NCBI RefSeq assembly: GCF_001421965.1
Contig: NZ_LMLP01000001.1
Coordinates: forward strand, 1,048,711 to 1,112,710
Length of the DNA stretch: 64,000 nucleotides
Origin: Sphingomonas sp. Leaf67
GTDB taxonomy: Bacteria; Pseudomonadota; Alphaproteobacteria; Sphingomonadales; Sphingomonadaceae
Direction of reading: 5' to 3'
The position numbers and the translations under genes were made by a program. Positions 26,938 to 35,507 of the stretch are shown here, piece by piece. The notes beneath the pieces are model-generated. The model was not told the DNA's origin, did not search any database, and was given only the letters and a program-made list of their open reading frames with translations. The first letter of the stretch is position 1, and each line of letters starts with the position of its first letter.

Positions 26938-28320
26938 GTGGAACTCGATCGCACGATCGCCGAGGCCGCCCGTCGATCGGGCGAGCTTGGCATCAGGACG
27001 CTGGACTTGCAGGCCGACATTTCGGAGCTGGCTACCCGCGTCACCGCGCAAGCCGGCACGATCGATGATCTCGGAGCACAAACGAACGTCCTCGTCGTGG
27101 ACGCGAATAATGTGTCAGTCGTCGCGCAGGAGTCGCTGAGCGCAACGACCGGGGCAAATAGCCTGTTGGCAAACTCGCAGCTTCAGATCGACACGGCGAT
27201 GGGTGATGTGCTCGATCTGATCGGGCAAGTCAGCCTGATCCACGAAAGTCTCGGTGCTTTTACGGCAGCGCTGGAGGACGTCGGCAAGGTGAGCGCCACG
27301 ATCGACGACATTGCCGGACAGACAAATCTCCTTGCACTCAACGCCACCATCGAAGCGGCCCGGGCGGGCGATGCCGGACGGGGCTTCGCCGTGGTGGCGA
27401 GCGAAGTGAAGAAGCTGGCGCGAGAAACAGCGACGGCAACCTCGCGAATTAGTGCATCAATCGACGCCCTAACCTCCCAAGCAGCAGCCATGCTGGCACG
27501 CGTTGATCTGGGCGTTGCGAAAGCTCGCTCAACCCACGATGGAACGCAGGACGTTAAGGCCCGCGTAGCGCAAATCCGCCTCCTCATGGACGGCCTGCAA
27601 CACAACAGTGTAACCGTGAGCGATAAGGTCACTTCGATGGCCTCCGCCGTCGACGAGGTTCGGCTCGGGCTCAACCGCCTTGCCGAAACGTCGAGCGACA
27701 ACGCTTCGGGCCTTCAGCGCCTCTCCCATCGCCTTACCGCTGTAAGCGACGATACGAACGACCTGCTCCAGATGCTCGCCGAAAGCGGAGCAGACATGCC
27801 GGACCGGCCTTACATCCGCTTTGCCACCGAGGCAGCGCTGGCGGTATCCAAAGGCTTGCGCGAGGCGGTCGAGGATGGACGTCTGGCCCAGCATTCAATC
27901 CTAAGTGATACCTACAGCCCGGTTGAAGGCTCGGATCCACCGCTCTTCACCCATCCGGCAATGGCGCTGATCACGACGCTGGCCCGCCCGCACCAGGAAG
28001 CCGCGAGGAAGTTTCCCGGATTCTTCGGCATGAGCTTTACCGATCGCCGGTGTTTCGGCGCGGTAGCGATGCCAGAGCGCTCCCTCCCCCAACGGCGCGG
28101 TCAAAGAGCATGGAACGAGGAGCACTCACGTGCCGGCCTGTTCTTCCATTTTCCAGACACCGCCCAGCAAGTGAAGATCACCAAGCAGTTCTGCCTGAAG
28201 GCCTATCGTCGCCCTTTGGCAGACGGCGGGGTCGTTCTGCTCAAGCAGGTCATTGCGTCGATCAACGTCAACGGCGCGCACTGGGGCGTCCTCCAGCTGG
28301 CTTACGAGGATCAGGGATAA
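26938..28320 (+). CDS. Soluble methyl-accepting chemotaxis-type receptor
   Basis: The 460-residue protein has no membrane helix. A long coiled coil begins at the N-terminus and holds the MCP signalling hairpin '[17 protein letters not shown]' followed by '[15 protein letters not shown]' (about 127-160). The C-terminal third (about 285-460) has no domain I recognise and may be the sensor. GTG 26938 is chosen because AAAGGAG lies five bases upstream. No CheA/CheW lies nearby, so it would work with a chromosomal array or act alone. Confidence 0.82.
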   Translation: MELDRTIAEAARRSGELGIRTLDLQADISELATRVTAQAGTIDDLGAQTNVLVVDANNVSVVAQESLSATTGANSLLANSQLQIDTAMGDVLDLIGQVSLIHESLGAFTAALEDVGKVSATIDDIAGQTNLLALNATIEAARAGDAGRGFAVVASEVKKLARETATATSRISASIDALTSQAAAMLARVDLGVAKARSTHDGTQDVKARVAQIRLLMDGLQHNSVTVSDKVTSMASAVDEVRLGLNRLAETSSDNASGLQRLSHRLTAVSDDTNDLLQMLAESGADMPDRPYIRFATEAALAVSKGLREAVEDGRLAQHSILSDTYSPVEGSDPPLFTHPAMALITTLARPHQEAARKFPGFFGMSFTDRRCFGAVAMPERSLPQRRGQRAWNEEHSRAGLFFHFPDTAQQVKITKQFCLKAYRRPLADGGVVLLKQVIASINVNGAHWGVLQLAYEDQG

Positions 28321-28354
28321 CCTCACTCCGATCCAGCCGGAGGACGCCACCCGC

Positions 28355-28609
28355 TCAAAGGTTCATTATAAACTGCTCTGGCTTCACGTATCGCGGCGGC
28401 GGCTCGTACCCTTCGGATGCGAGGCGTTGTAGGGAAGCGACTTGCACAAGACGACGTCGGCCGAGCTTGATCGTTTGGATCTCGCCGGCCGCCACCAGTT
28501 CGTAAAAGCGCGTCCGCCCTATGCCGAGCATAGCTAGAGCGTCGTTCACCGAGATGGTGAGAGGAGTGATAGAACGCCCGCCTTTGGCTGGCGCAGATGT
28601 CTTATTCAT
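28355..28609 (-). CDS. Excisionase/AlpA-type helix-turn-helix protein
   Basis: The 84-residue protein has a MerR-like winged helix-turn-helix of the excisionase family: 'SVNDALAMLGIGRTRFYELVAAGEI', then 'KLGRRRLVQVASLQRL'. Such proteins regulate or direct excision of mobile elements. The ATG at 28609 is preferred; an in-frame start at 28726 adds low-complexity residues. It shares its layout with the 56-residue regulator at 61902-62072. No integrase is next to it, so it may be left over from a former element end. Confidence 0.85.
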   Translation of the reverse strand: MNKTSAPAKGGRSITPLTISVNDALAMLGIGRTRFYELVAAGEIQTIKLGRRRLVQVASLQRLASEGYEPPPRYVKPEQFIMNL

Positions 28610-29474
28610 CAGGTATCGCCTAAGCAGCGACGATCCTGAGCTATCGGCTTTTGGAGAGCGAGATGGTGTCCTGCGCTGTGCTCCGATGCAAGAGACAATC
28701 GGTGTGAGTTGAGCCGGTATCGTCACAACCGCGGCCGATCGCCGCTGAGGGGTTTGGGGCGGAAGCAGATGAATGCTTCATTGGCCCCTCCCCGGGCAAA
28801 ATCGCTCCGGCAAGGTTGGGCGCATTCGACATACACACCCTACGCAACCTTACGGTCAGAAACCTTCAACGTTATTAGTGATTTAGCATCAAACATTTGC
28901 GGGTCACAATGTGTTACGCTTTGTCCCACGTTGTGCCACATCGTTTGGGATCAATGGCTTAGCTGTGGGACAATGTGCCACGGGCCAAACTCTGCGCCGT
29001 TCGAGCGTATGACGCGCGATCCCATTCGATCCCATTAAAACGCAGCAGAAACAGCGCCTTACAATTTGGGATCGAATGGGATCAAAAGTTAGTCGATTGG
29101 GATCGGGTCTTTGCTCGAGAAAACCGACAGTTTCGCGCCGTTATTTGCACGCGCAGCTTGCGTAGGGTGTGCATTCGTTCCGATCGTTTGAGACTGATGC
29201 CGGCTATCTAATTCAGTGATCGGCACGAATTGATTCAGCTCCCGGCTGGGCTTTGACCGCCGAAGGGCGGAAGGTCGCTCGCGCATTGATCGCGGTTGGC
29301 GAGCGGCAATCGACTGACGCGTCGACCGTGTACCGTCGACACCCTCTTCATATCCTCGCGCGGTTCAGCCGCGTTGCATCTATACCGACCCCCTTCTGAC
29401 CATTTTGCGCCAGCCGTGCTTACGAGCTCGGTAAAAGGGGGCCGAACGTCCGCGACGCTTAAGCGCCGGGGACT
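28610..29474. other. Non-coding, lower-GC stretch with clustered repeats
   Basis: About 860 bases without a convincing gene. The DNA is less GC-rich than its surroundings. Between about 28900 and 29110 it holds GTGGGACAATGTGCCAC-like words, several TGGGATC words and a perfect 17-bp inverted repeat, listed separately. The rest, about 29110-29474, shows nothing I can assign. Confidence 0.6.
29018..29083. repeat. Perfect 17-bp inverted repeat made of doubled TGGGATC words
   Basis: Arms GATCCCATTCGATCCCA (29018-29034) and its exact complement (29067-29083) flank a 32-base spacer. Each arm holds two TGGGATC words 10 bases apart. Extra copies occur at about 28949 and 29097. This spacing, close to one helical turn, looks like a repeated protein-binding site rather than a terminator. 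Confidence 0.8.
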
Positions 29475-31748
29475 TCAACCGCGAGATCTGATTGGGATTG
29501 GCACGTTCGCGCGAGGCCGAAGTGGCTGTAGGCGGTTGCCCGAGCCCGCGACAACACGATCATACAAATCGACTGTGCCACGGTTCCGGACCGTCACTAC
29601 TAGCGCCACCTTCATGTTTGCCGGGCGCCGTCCATCATGGCCATGTTCTCTATAAATAACGCCTACATCGAACGCTGGTTGATGAAGAGATGTTGCTCGT
29701 TTACTCTTGCTGCGAGACAGCGTTGTTTCCCATTTTTGCGCATCGCTCCGCCGCATATGCTCCGTTGTATAAACGTCCTTTGCGCTAAAGAATGAATCAG
29801 ACTTGGGGACAGTAGGCGTTATCAACCTTCCGTCTTTCATGTAAGGGGGCGGAATTCGCAAAGTATCGGGACGGAACTGAACATCTAATCCGGCGCGGGT
29901 GTAATTCAATGCGTCCTCTGGATCGACATCGCAGTAGAAGCAGAACGTTGCCTTGATCTCTACCATGCCAGGAAGACCAGCTGGGATCGGTAGGAAAAAC
30001 CGAACGGCGCCCGTTTCGGGCATCTGGCGCTGATAAACAATATGCGCTTCACCATCGCCGCATAGCACGAGATCGCCGAGTTCATGCGGCACCAATCCCC
30101 ACCCGACCTCCGACCGATTCTGCGTACCAGGATCCGCAGCATGGACCAGGAGCGCCTTTACTGTTGGCGCCCATAGCGGGGTACTGAATTGAGCTCGAAC
30201 GCCGGCGCCCCCCCGAAGAGCAAGCGGCGAAGCGAAACTCGTGCCCATAGTGCCGCAGGCGCTTGCAGGACTGCCGCTGGTCAGCGCTAAGAAAGGCGCA
30301 CCAGGTGACCCGCCGAACGCTACGAAGTCGGGCTTGATGTATCCTGGACTACGCCCGGGGCCACAAGCGCTATAAGGCGCACGCCGCCAATCGGTACCAA
30401 TCTTGTCGCTCGCTCCAACGGCCAACATGTTAACGCCGTCAGATGGTGGTTGAACCCGGTGTAAACGTGCTACGCTATCGCGCTCCCCGTTGTTACCGCA
30501 GGCTACTGTGGCGACCGTTTCGCCGCTTGATAGTAAAGCGTCGAGCGTGGACGTCCATACGTTCACATCGTCGTCTTCGATTGCGCAGTCAGGGCCAACG
30601 CTAATATTGACCAAATCGTACGTTCGAGAAGTTAGGACGCCTTCGATACGGTCAAGAAGAGAAAACAATTCAAAGTCATCGGAGTTATGATCATCTCCGA
30701 TGATCCGCCAATGATCTACGTTCGAGAACGGTGGCGTATGGGGCGTTCCCGGCTGCAATGGTCCAAACAAAAACGCTGACGTGACTTGTAGGCCATGGTT
30801 CTGCGCTGCGGCAAAGGCATTCCCTACGCCCGGAGCATCGTAGGTCGTAACCCAGCGTTCCAAACCGTGGCCGGCGGGGAGGCCGCCATCAAATATCGCA
30901 ACGGACAGATCCGGCGCCAAAGCCGCTTCTGCCCCGATTGTTACTGGGAATGCCGGCCCTGACATCCGCAGCGCAGGTTCGAAAGGGTTTATGCGAGCCA
31001 CTTCCCGAAGCGCACGAAGAAAAGAGAACTGAAGCACTTCAGGTAGTTTTTCGACAGGCGCCCGCAACGGAACGAAGCACAATCCCCCCGCTTGCCGGGC
31101 GCGGCGGAGATCAATATCTAGACCAATCGACCTTACGTACTCGCGAAAGCCTGCGACGATCATGCCGTTGCTATCATCGAGTGGCGCGTGAAGGACAACT
31201 TCGAGCGGAACCTCGTCTCCAGGAGTAAAGGCGCTACGTAGGGGTTTTAAGCGGCTATCCCCTGGAATTCCAACATTCTCGATCTGGCGGAATTCGTCTT
31301 GTACGTCCTCGCGGCGCGGGGCCCAATTCGCAATCTCCGAAGCAAAGTGGGTTAGTTGCTTTGCATCTCCACCGACATACAAAACAGGGGCGGGTTGGGC
31401 TGCACCTTGTTCTACTGCTCTAGAGGAAACGACTTTGTCGGGTATGATATGGGTTGCTCTGCTGCCAAGATGACGCAGCGAAAGTTCGCGCATCAAGTGG
31501 TTTGGATAATAGCTTTTTGCTAGGTAGCTGGGATGTAGCGTAACTTCCAAGACCGCTTCGCCACCGGGTTGTGCCAAAGCGGGTTGTAAATTAATTGCAT
31601 CGGCAGCCGCCTTCCATTGAGGAGTTAGTCGGCGTCGCGCTTCGAAAAATTCATAGGGATGCGCTTTGTCGCCCATACCGCGAGGCGGCCGCGCGATCTC
31701 TTGTGAGAGCTTTTCGCCTTGGCCTATCAGGTATTGAGGGTTAGCCAC
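29475..31748 (-). CDS. ietS: IetS-like subtilisin-family (S8) serine protease
   Basis: The 757-residue protein has an S8 peptidase domain in its middle. The catalytic Asp is in 'AIFDGG' (about 285), the His in 'NHGLQVTSA' (about 316), the oxyanion Asn in 'ACGNNGE' and the nucleophile Ser in 'GTSFASP' (about 504). No signal peptide is present, so it is cytosolic. The N-terminal 270 residues are family-specific and the C-terminus is beta-rich. It is eight bases downstream of an AAA+ ATPase, the arrangement of ietAS, described as a plasmid stability (toxin-antitoxin-like) and anti-phage pair. Family identity is by pattern, not search. Confidence 0.85.
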   Translation of the reverse strand: MANPQYLIGQGEKLSQEIARPPRGMGDKAHPYEFFEARRRLTPQWKAAADAINLQPALAQPGGEAVLEVTLHPSYLAKSYYPNHLMRELSLRHLGSRATHIIPDKVVSSRAVEQGAAQPAPVLYVGGDAKQLTHFASEIANWAPRREDVQDEFRQIENVGIPGDSRLKPLRSAFTPGDEVPLEVVLHAPLDDSNGMIVAGFREYVRSIGLDIDLRRARQAGGLCFVPLRAPVEKLPEVLQFSFLRALREVARINPFEPALRMSGPAFPVTIGAEAALAPDLSVAIFDGGLPAGHGLERWVTTYDAPGVGNAFAAAQNHGLQVTSAFLFGPLQPGTPHTPPFSNVDHWRIIGDDHNSDDFELFSLLDRIEGVLTSRTYDLVNISVGPDCAIEDDDVNVWTSTLDALLSSGETVATVACGNNGERDSVARLHRVQPPSDGVNMLAVGASDKIGTDWRRAPYSACGPGRSPGYIKPDFVAFGGSPGAPFLALTSGSPASACGTMGTSFASPLALRGGAGVRAQFSTPLWAPTVKALLVHAADPGTQNRSEVGWGLVPHELGDLVLCGDGEAHIVYQRQMPETGAVRFFLPIPAGLPGMVEIKATFCFYCDVDPEDALNYTRAGLDVQFRPDTLRIPPPYMKDGRLITPTVPKSDSFFSAKDVYTTEHMRRSDAQKWETTLSRSKSKRATSLHQPAFDVGVIYREHGHDGRRPANMKVALVVTVRNRGTVDLYDRVVAGSGNRLQPLRPRANVPIPIRSRG

Positions 31749-31756
31749 GCATCCTC

Positions 31757-32863
31757 CTATTTATTTCCGCTTGCACGCGAACGTCGCAGCGTATCCCGAG
31801 AGATACCAATTTCGCTACTAATCTGCCGGTCAGAAAAGCCCAATTTGGACAGAATTTCCGCAGCACGCCTGCGATTTTCTGTAGAGGCTTCACGTAGTGA
31901 CGATGCAACGCCGTCGACCATAGCCCGGCTTAGTTCGACACCTTGGATAGCAGCACGACGACGCATCGCCCGAACTTGACGAGCCATGTCGCTCGGCGTT
32001 TTGTCCTTCCAGACATCCACAAGTACAGGAAGCCACGGTTCGACGTCGTCGTGATGGTCGAATAAATCCTTAATCATCCGGATCCGAACATCGACACTAG
32101 GCAAATCGAAATTTAGCACGTCATCAAAACGACGCCATATGGCGGGATCAAGCAGTTCGCCGTGATTAGTCGCTGCAATCAAGAGGCTAGAAGCCGGCCA
32201 ATCGTCGATCTCTTGCAAAAGTACATTAACTAGCCTCTTGAGTTCGCCTATATCTCCGTCGTCGTCACGGCGTTTTGCAATCGCATCAAATTCATCAAGC
32301 AGTAAGACCGAACTCACGCTTTTGGCGTATTCAAGCGCTGATCTGATGTTCGATCCTGTTTTGCCGAGGTAGCTGCTCATCACGGTGGCTAAATCTAATG
32401 TGATGAGGGGAAGGCCAAGCCTTGCGGCGAGCCACCTCGCGGACATTGTTTTTCCAACGCCGGGCGGCCCCACAAATAACAGTGACCGCGTTGGGGGCAG
32501 CCCTTGCGCTTCGAGTGCCGTAATCTGCCCGTGTTCAGCGACAACCTGGTCAATTCGATCAAGCAGATCGGGTCCGAGTGCGGGGTCATCGCCGACAACT
32601 ACCGGATATTCGTGCCGTACCAACGCGAGACGCGAGTCCGCATCTATCGGAACCATGCCGGCCCCCGCTTCCCGGAGCGGCGCTGCCGCGCTGGGCAAGG
32701 AGGACAGCAGTGCTGCTAGGCGGGTGGCAATCTCTGGCGAACGACGACGTAGCTTAGCTATCGATTGCCTGATCTGCGCCTGCACATCTTGGGGCCGTCC
32801 CGTAAGCGCCAAACGCGACACCTGGACTAGCTCGTCCGATAAGGTGTCTTTCAAGTCCACCAC
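31757..32863 (-). CDS. ietA: IetA-like AAA+ ATPase with C-terminal helix-turn-helix
   Basis: The 368-residue protein has an AAA+ core with Walker A 'GPPGVGKT' (about 133-140), Walker B 'LLLDEFD' (about 188-194) and a sensor 'IAATNH'. The last 30 residues, 'KLGFSDRQISSEIGISRDTLRR', form a helix-turn-helix. The start is GTG at 32863, with AAGGAG six bases upstream; a second GTG follows immediately. It precedes the subtilase by eight bases, so both are one operon. By analogy with ietAS it would control or deliver substrates to the protease. Confidence 0.87.
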   Translation of the reverse strand: MVDLKDTLSDELVQVSRLALTGRPQDVQAQIRQSIAKLRRRSPEIATRLAALLSSLPSAAAPLREAGAGMVPIDADSRLALVRHEYPVVVGDDPALGPDLLDRIDQVVAEHGQITALEAQGLPPTRSLLFVGPPGVGKTMSARWLAARLGLPLITLDLATVMSSYLGKTGSNIRSALEYAKSVSSVLLLDEFDAIAKRRDDDGDIGELKRLVNVLLQEIDDWPASSLLIAATNHGELLDPAIWRRFDDVLNFDLPSVDVRIRMIKDLFDHHDDVEPWLPVLVDVWKDKTPSDMARQVRAMRRRAAIQGVELSRAMVDGVASSLREASTENRRRAAEILSKLGFSDRQISSEIGISRDTLRRSRASGNK

Positions 32864-32899
32864 AATAACTCCTTACTTCTTTGGATGCAGGGCTTAGCA

Positions 32900-32936
32900 T
32901 GGACTAGCTGGCGTTGCATAGAACAAAGCTAGTCCA
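32900..32936. promoter_or_regulatory. 10-bp inverted repeat upstream of ietA, candidate operator
   Basis: Perfect arms TGGACTAGCT (32900-32909) and AGCTAGTCCA (32927-32936) are separated by 17 bases, 37 bases upstream of the ietA start. No T-run follows on the minus strand, which argues against a terminator for the preceding gene. The helix-turn-helix of IetA could bind it for autoregulation. Confidence 0.5.
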
Positions 32937-32979
32937 CTCGTCGCATTGGCAGGATCCGTTGGCAGTGCGTCAGTGTCAG

Positions 32980-33417
32980 TTAGGAGACAAACATCGCCTC
33001 GACGATCGCTTGCATCAACACCCCGCGTGGCACAGGCACACTGACCGACGTATAGCCAGCGTTGCGAGCGCGACGCTGACCGTACAGCCCGATCCACTGT
33101 CGGCCATGCTGACGCCAGGCGCGCTGTAACGCCGGTACGGGCAATAGAACGCACGTCGCGGCTGGCGCGTGGGCATAGGCGATGAAGTCCGCCGCCAACG
33201 GCTTCTGCACCCACCCTGGTGACCGCGCCGCCTCGTCCGACCAACGTTCGAGCAGGACGTCGGGCCAGTCCTCGGTCCTGATCTTTTCGTCGACCGTGTA
33301 GGTCCGCCCGCAAGCCAGCGTCAGCAACCGGTCGATCCCGCCGCGCTGCGCCCAGCCGTCATTGCGGACAGCGACGGCCGACATGAGCGACGGAAACGCA
33401 CGCCGGTAGATGGGCAA
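32980..33417 (-). CDS. Unknown protein, possibly PD-(D/E)XK nuclease-like
   Basis: At least 145 residues. The segment 'VDEKIRTEDWPDVLLERW', followed by 'GWVQKPLAADFIAYA', has acidic and lysine positions spaced as in PD-(D/E)XK folds, but this is a pattern guess. The only initiator seen is a TTG at 33417. The frame is open well upstream, past 33551 ('HHFRESLALSERFGDGWWLP'), without ATG or GTG, so the true start may have been lost or be non-standard. It follows the small-gene operon on the same strand. Confidence 0.55.
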   Translation of the reverse strand: MPIYRRAFPSLMSAVAVRNDGWAQRGGIDRLLTLACGRTYTVDEKIRTEDWPDVLLERWSDEAARSPGWVQKPLAADFIAYAHAPAATCVLLPVPALQRAWRQHGRQWIGLYGQRRARNAGYTSVSVPVPRGVLMQAIVEAMFVS

Positions 33418-33550
33418 CCACCAGCCGTCGCCGAACCGCTCGGAAAGAGCCAGGCTTTCGCGGAAGTGGTGAGTACGGCCAGCGCCCGCCGATCGGGAAG
33501 CGATCAGCGGGAACGGCGGGCGGCGGACTGGGGCGCTATGGCCCGCGAGG

Positions 33551-33757
33551 CTAGTCGTCGGTCTTCTCCTGGTCGTGGGTGTCTTCGTCGTCAGCGTCCG
33601 GTTCGAGGTCCGGATCGCCGTCTATTTCGTCGAGGCAGTCGATCATACGCGCCACCAGTCGGTTCAGGGCGGGCCTCGGAAGTTGAGGGATCGCCGATAA
33701 GACTGCCTCGATCGGCAGGACCGCCGCTCGGCCGGGGTAGATCAGCAGCGCGGTCAT
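33551..33757 (-). CDS. Small acidic-tailed hypothetical protein
   Basis: The 68-residue product begins 'MTALLIYPGRAAVLP' and ends in a strongly acidic tail (many D and E). No domain is recognised. The ATG at 33757 overlaps the stop of the S24-like gene upstream (ATGA), supporting a real, coupled gene. It is a member of the 33.5-36.4 kb minus-strand operon. Confidence 0.6.
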   Translation of the reverse strand: MTALLIYPGRAAVLPIEAVLSAIPQLPRPALNRLVARMIDCLDEIDGDPDLEPDADDEDTHDQEKTDD

Positions 33758-34239
33758 TTGCGGGCCATCCGCCTGACTACCGAAGACGTTGCAAGGATCC
33801 CGACCACGCGGCCGACGATCTTGTCGGCCAGTACGACGGGATCGGGGTACGGGCCGTTCGACACGAATATGCTGCTGCCGTCGTCGCCTTGGCGCAACGA
33901 CGATGCCCACCAACCAACAGGGGTGTGGCGCGTGAAAACGATCTGCCGGGTCCGCTGCTCGCGCTCGAACGGCACTTGGGGTTTCGACACGTACTGGATC
34001 ACGAACAGGTCGCCATCAGTCGGCAGGAACGCGCCCGGTTCCGCGACCACGACCTCCCCCGTCCGGATCAACGGCGCGTTGCGATCATCGCTGGCCGCCT
34101 GAACGAACGCCCACGCTGGGACGCTCTCGAACATTTCGAGCGTCGGGCTCGTGGGGTACATCGCCTCGAACCGCTTCCGGTTGCCCATCTGATCGGTACC
34201 GGCGAACACGGTCATCAGGTTGCGCTTGTCGTCGGTCAT
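33754..34239 (-). CDS. S24/LexA-like C-terminal domain protein without DNA-binding domain
   Basis: The 161-residue protein resembles the C-terminal domain of CI/LexA repressors: 'EVVVAEPGAFLPTDGDLFVIQYV', an arginine-rich strand 'RQIVFTRHTP', and the closing 'DKIVGRVVGI'. No helix-turn-helix is visible, and I cannot place a clear Ser-Lys catalytic pair. It may be a regulatory partner or a repressor remnant. It lies in a tight operon with short unknown genes. Confidence 0.55.
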   Translation of the reverse strand: MTDDKRNLMTVFAGTDQMGNRKRFEAMYPTSPTLEMFESVPAWAFVQAASDDRNAPLIRTGEVVVAEPGAFLPTDGDLFVIQYVSKPQVPFEREQRTRQIVFTRHTPVGWWASSLRQGDDGSSIFVSNGPYPDPVVLADKIVGRVVGILATSSVVRRMARK

Positions 34240-34240
34240 G

Positions 34241-34531
34241 TCACTGATCCCTCTCGGTCAGGCGGCGGGCGTCCGCAGCGAACGCCGCGATCCACTCGTC
34301 GTACATCGGAATGTCCCGGGTGGCGGCCAGCTCGATCTTGATCGCAAGCGCCTCGCCATCGGGAGCGGGCACGTTCTCGATTAGATGGTCCATGGCGGCG
34401 ACCCACTTATCGAGCGCGGCGTTCTCGCGGTCGTCGCCAAGGGGCAACGCCTCGAAATGTGCGAAAGCGTCAGTGTAAGCCTGGTGAGCGGCTTCAAATG
34501 CTGCGCGCTGGTTCAAGATGTTGTCGTCCAT
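34241..34531 (-). CDS. Hypothetical 96-residue helical protein
   Basis: The product is acidic, alanine-rich and predicted to be mostly helical ('EAAHQAYTDAFAHFEALPL'). No domain is recognised. It shares one base with the upstream gene and ends one base before the S24-like gene, so it is part of the same operon. Confidence 0.65.
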   Translation of the reverse strand: MDDNILNQRAAFEAAHQAYTDAFAHFEALPLGDDRENAALDKWVAAMDHLIENVPAPDGEALAIKIELAATRDIPMYDEWIAAFAADARRLTERDQ

Positions 34532-34779
34532 CAGTGCAGATCCCCACGCTGTTGGGCTTCGATGAAAAGGCGGATGGCTTCTGCACGTTCGGGCTTGCCG
34601 ACGATCTGGGCGATGACCGGCGTCAGATCGTCAGCCGGACAATCCTGCACCACGAGCCAGAGCTTCCGACCGGACGCGAGGGCGTAGCCGCCCCCTATTG
34701 CGACAAAAGCCGAGAGCCATGCGCGCGGATCGAACGAGGTGGTGGCGCTGTGAAGCGCGTGTTGGTTCGCGTAGGCCAT
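34531..34779 (-). CDS. Hypothetical 82-residue protein
   Basis: It contains a short hydrophobic stretch ('WLSAFVAIGGGYALAS') and a C-terminal helix. Nothing is recognised. The packing (one-base overlap downstream, three-base gap upstream) supports it being coding. Confidence 0.65.
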   Translation of the reverse strand: MAYANQHALHSATTSFDPRAWLSAFVAIGGGYALASGRKLWLVVQDCPADDLTPVIAQIVGKPERAEAIRLFIEAQQRGDLH

Positions 34780-34782
34780 GGC

Positions 34783-35046
34783 TTAAGCCTCCTGCCAGAG
34801 GATGAAGCAATTGGCGGTCGGCTGGCCGTACTCACGGACCAGCGTTGCCACGGTCGCGGCGTGTTCGTCCTCCGTCACGTTGTAAGCCCGGCTGATCGCC
34901 ATGCGCCGTTCCGCTTCCTCATCGGACAGCTTCAGCGAAAACAGTCGGTCCGCGCTAATCATGGACCCCAGCCGGTTGTCCGGCCCGATCCAGATGCGGC
35001 CCCCGATCGACAGCCACGCCTTTGCGCTTTCGGTGATGCTCGACAT
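34783..35046 (-). CDS. Hypothetical 87-residue protein
   Basis: It starts 'MSSITESAKAWLSIGGRIWIG' and contains a helical segment rich in charged residues. No domain is recognised. It is separated from the genes on both sides by two or three bases, in the same operon. Confidence 0.65.
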   Translation of the reverse strand: MSSITESAKAWLSIGGRIWIGPDNRLGSMISADRLFSLKLSDEEAERRMAISRAYNVTEDEHAATVATLVREYGQPTANCFILWQEA

Positions 35047-35048
35047 GG

Positions 35049-35507
35049 CTATTCCCCCTTCGGCTGGTTGAAGGGGATAAGAGCGGCTTTCTGCACCATG
35101 CCGGCCGTGCGGCGGCGCTCGCTATCGTTCCGTGGTTCGATCGACTTCGCGAGGAAGGCGACGACATTATCGGCGGCGGTTTCAATCAGGGACGCCAGCC
35201 GCGCGGCCTCGACCATGTTCGCCGATTTGCTGCCCGTCATGTCGCGCAGGTCATCGGCAGCGTCGGCGATGCAATGCATCAGTGACGCTATGTCGTGGGC
35301 GTCGGCCGGCTGCTCGGCGAGCATGACATGCGCCAGTGCGGCGGCGTTGTCGTGGATCCGGCCTTCCAACTTGTCGGCGTCATGGCTGCGCAGGTCGCCG
35401 GTACGACGGAAGTCCGCGCCCTTCTCGGCGACCATGTGCAGGTCATCGAACATGTCACTGCGCAACTGCGCAAGCGTCGCGATGCGGGATAGGTTTGCCA
35501 TGGTCAC
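35049..35507 (-). CDS. Hypothetical helical protein
   Basis: About 150 residues, strongly helical and alanine-rich. Starts at 35507 and 35501 are both possible. The first overlaps the stop of the upstream gene (four bases). No known domain. It is soluble, with no signal peptide. Confidence 0.65.
   Translation of the reverse strand: MTMANLSRIATLAQLRSDMFDDLHMVAEKGADFRRTGDLRSHDADKLEGRIHDNAAALAHVMLAEQPADAHDIASLMHCIADAADDLRDMTGSKSANMVEAARLASLIETAADNVVAFLAKSIEPRNDSERRRTAGMVQKAALIPFNQPKGE

Noticed and set aside
28709-29038. 109-residue plus-strand frame in the gene-free stretch
   Set aside because: Cysteine and repeat-driven composition, no ribosome site, and it runs across the inverted repeats.
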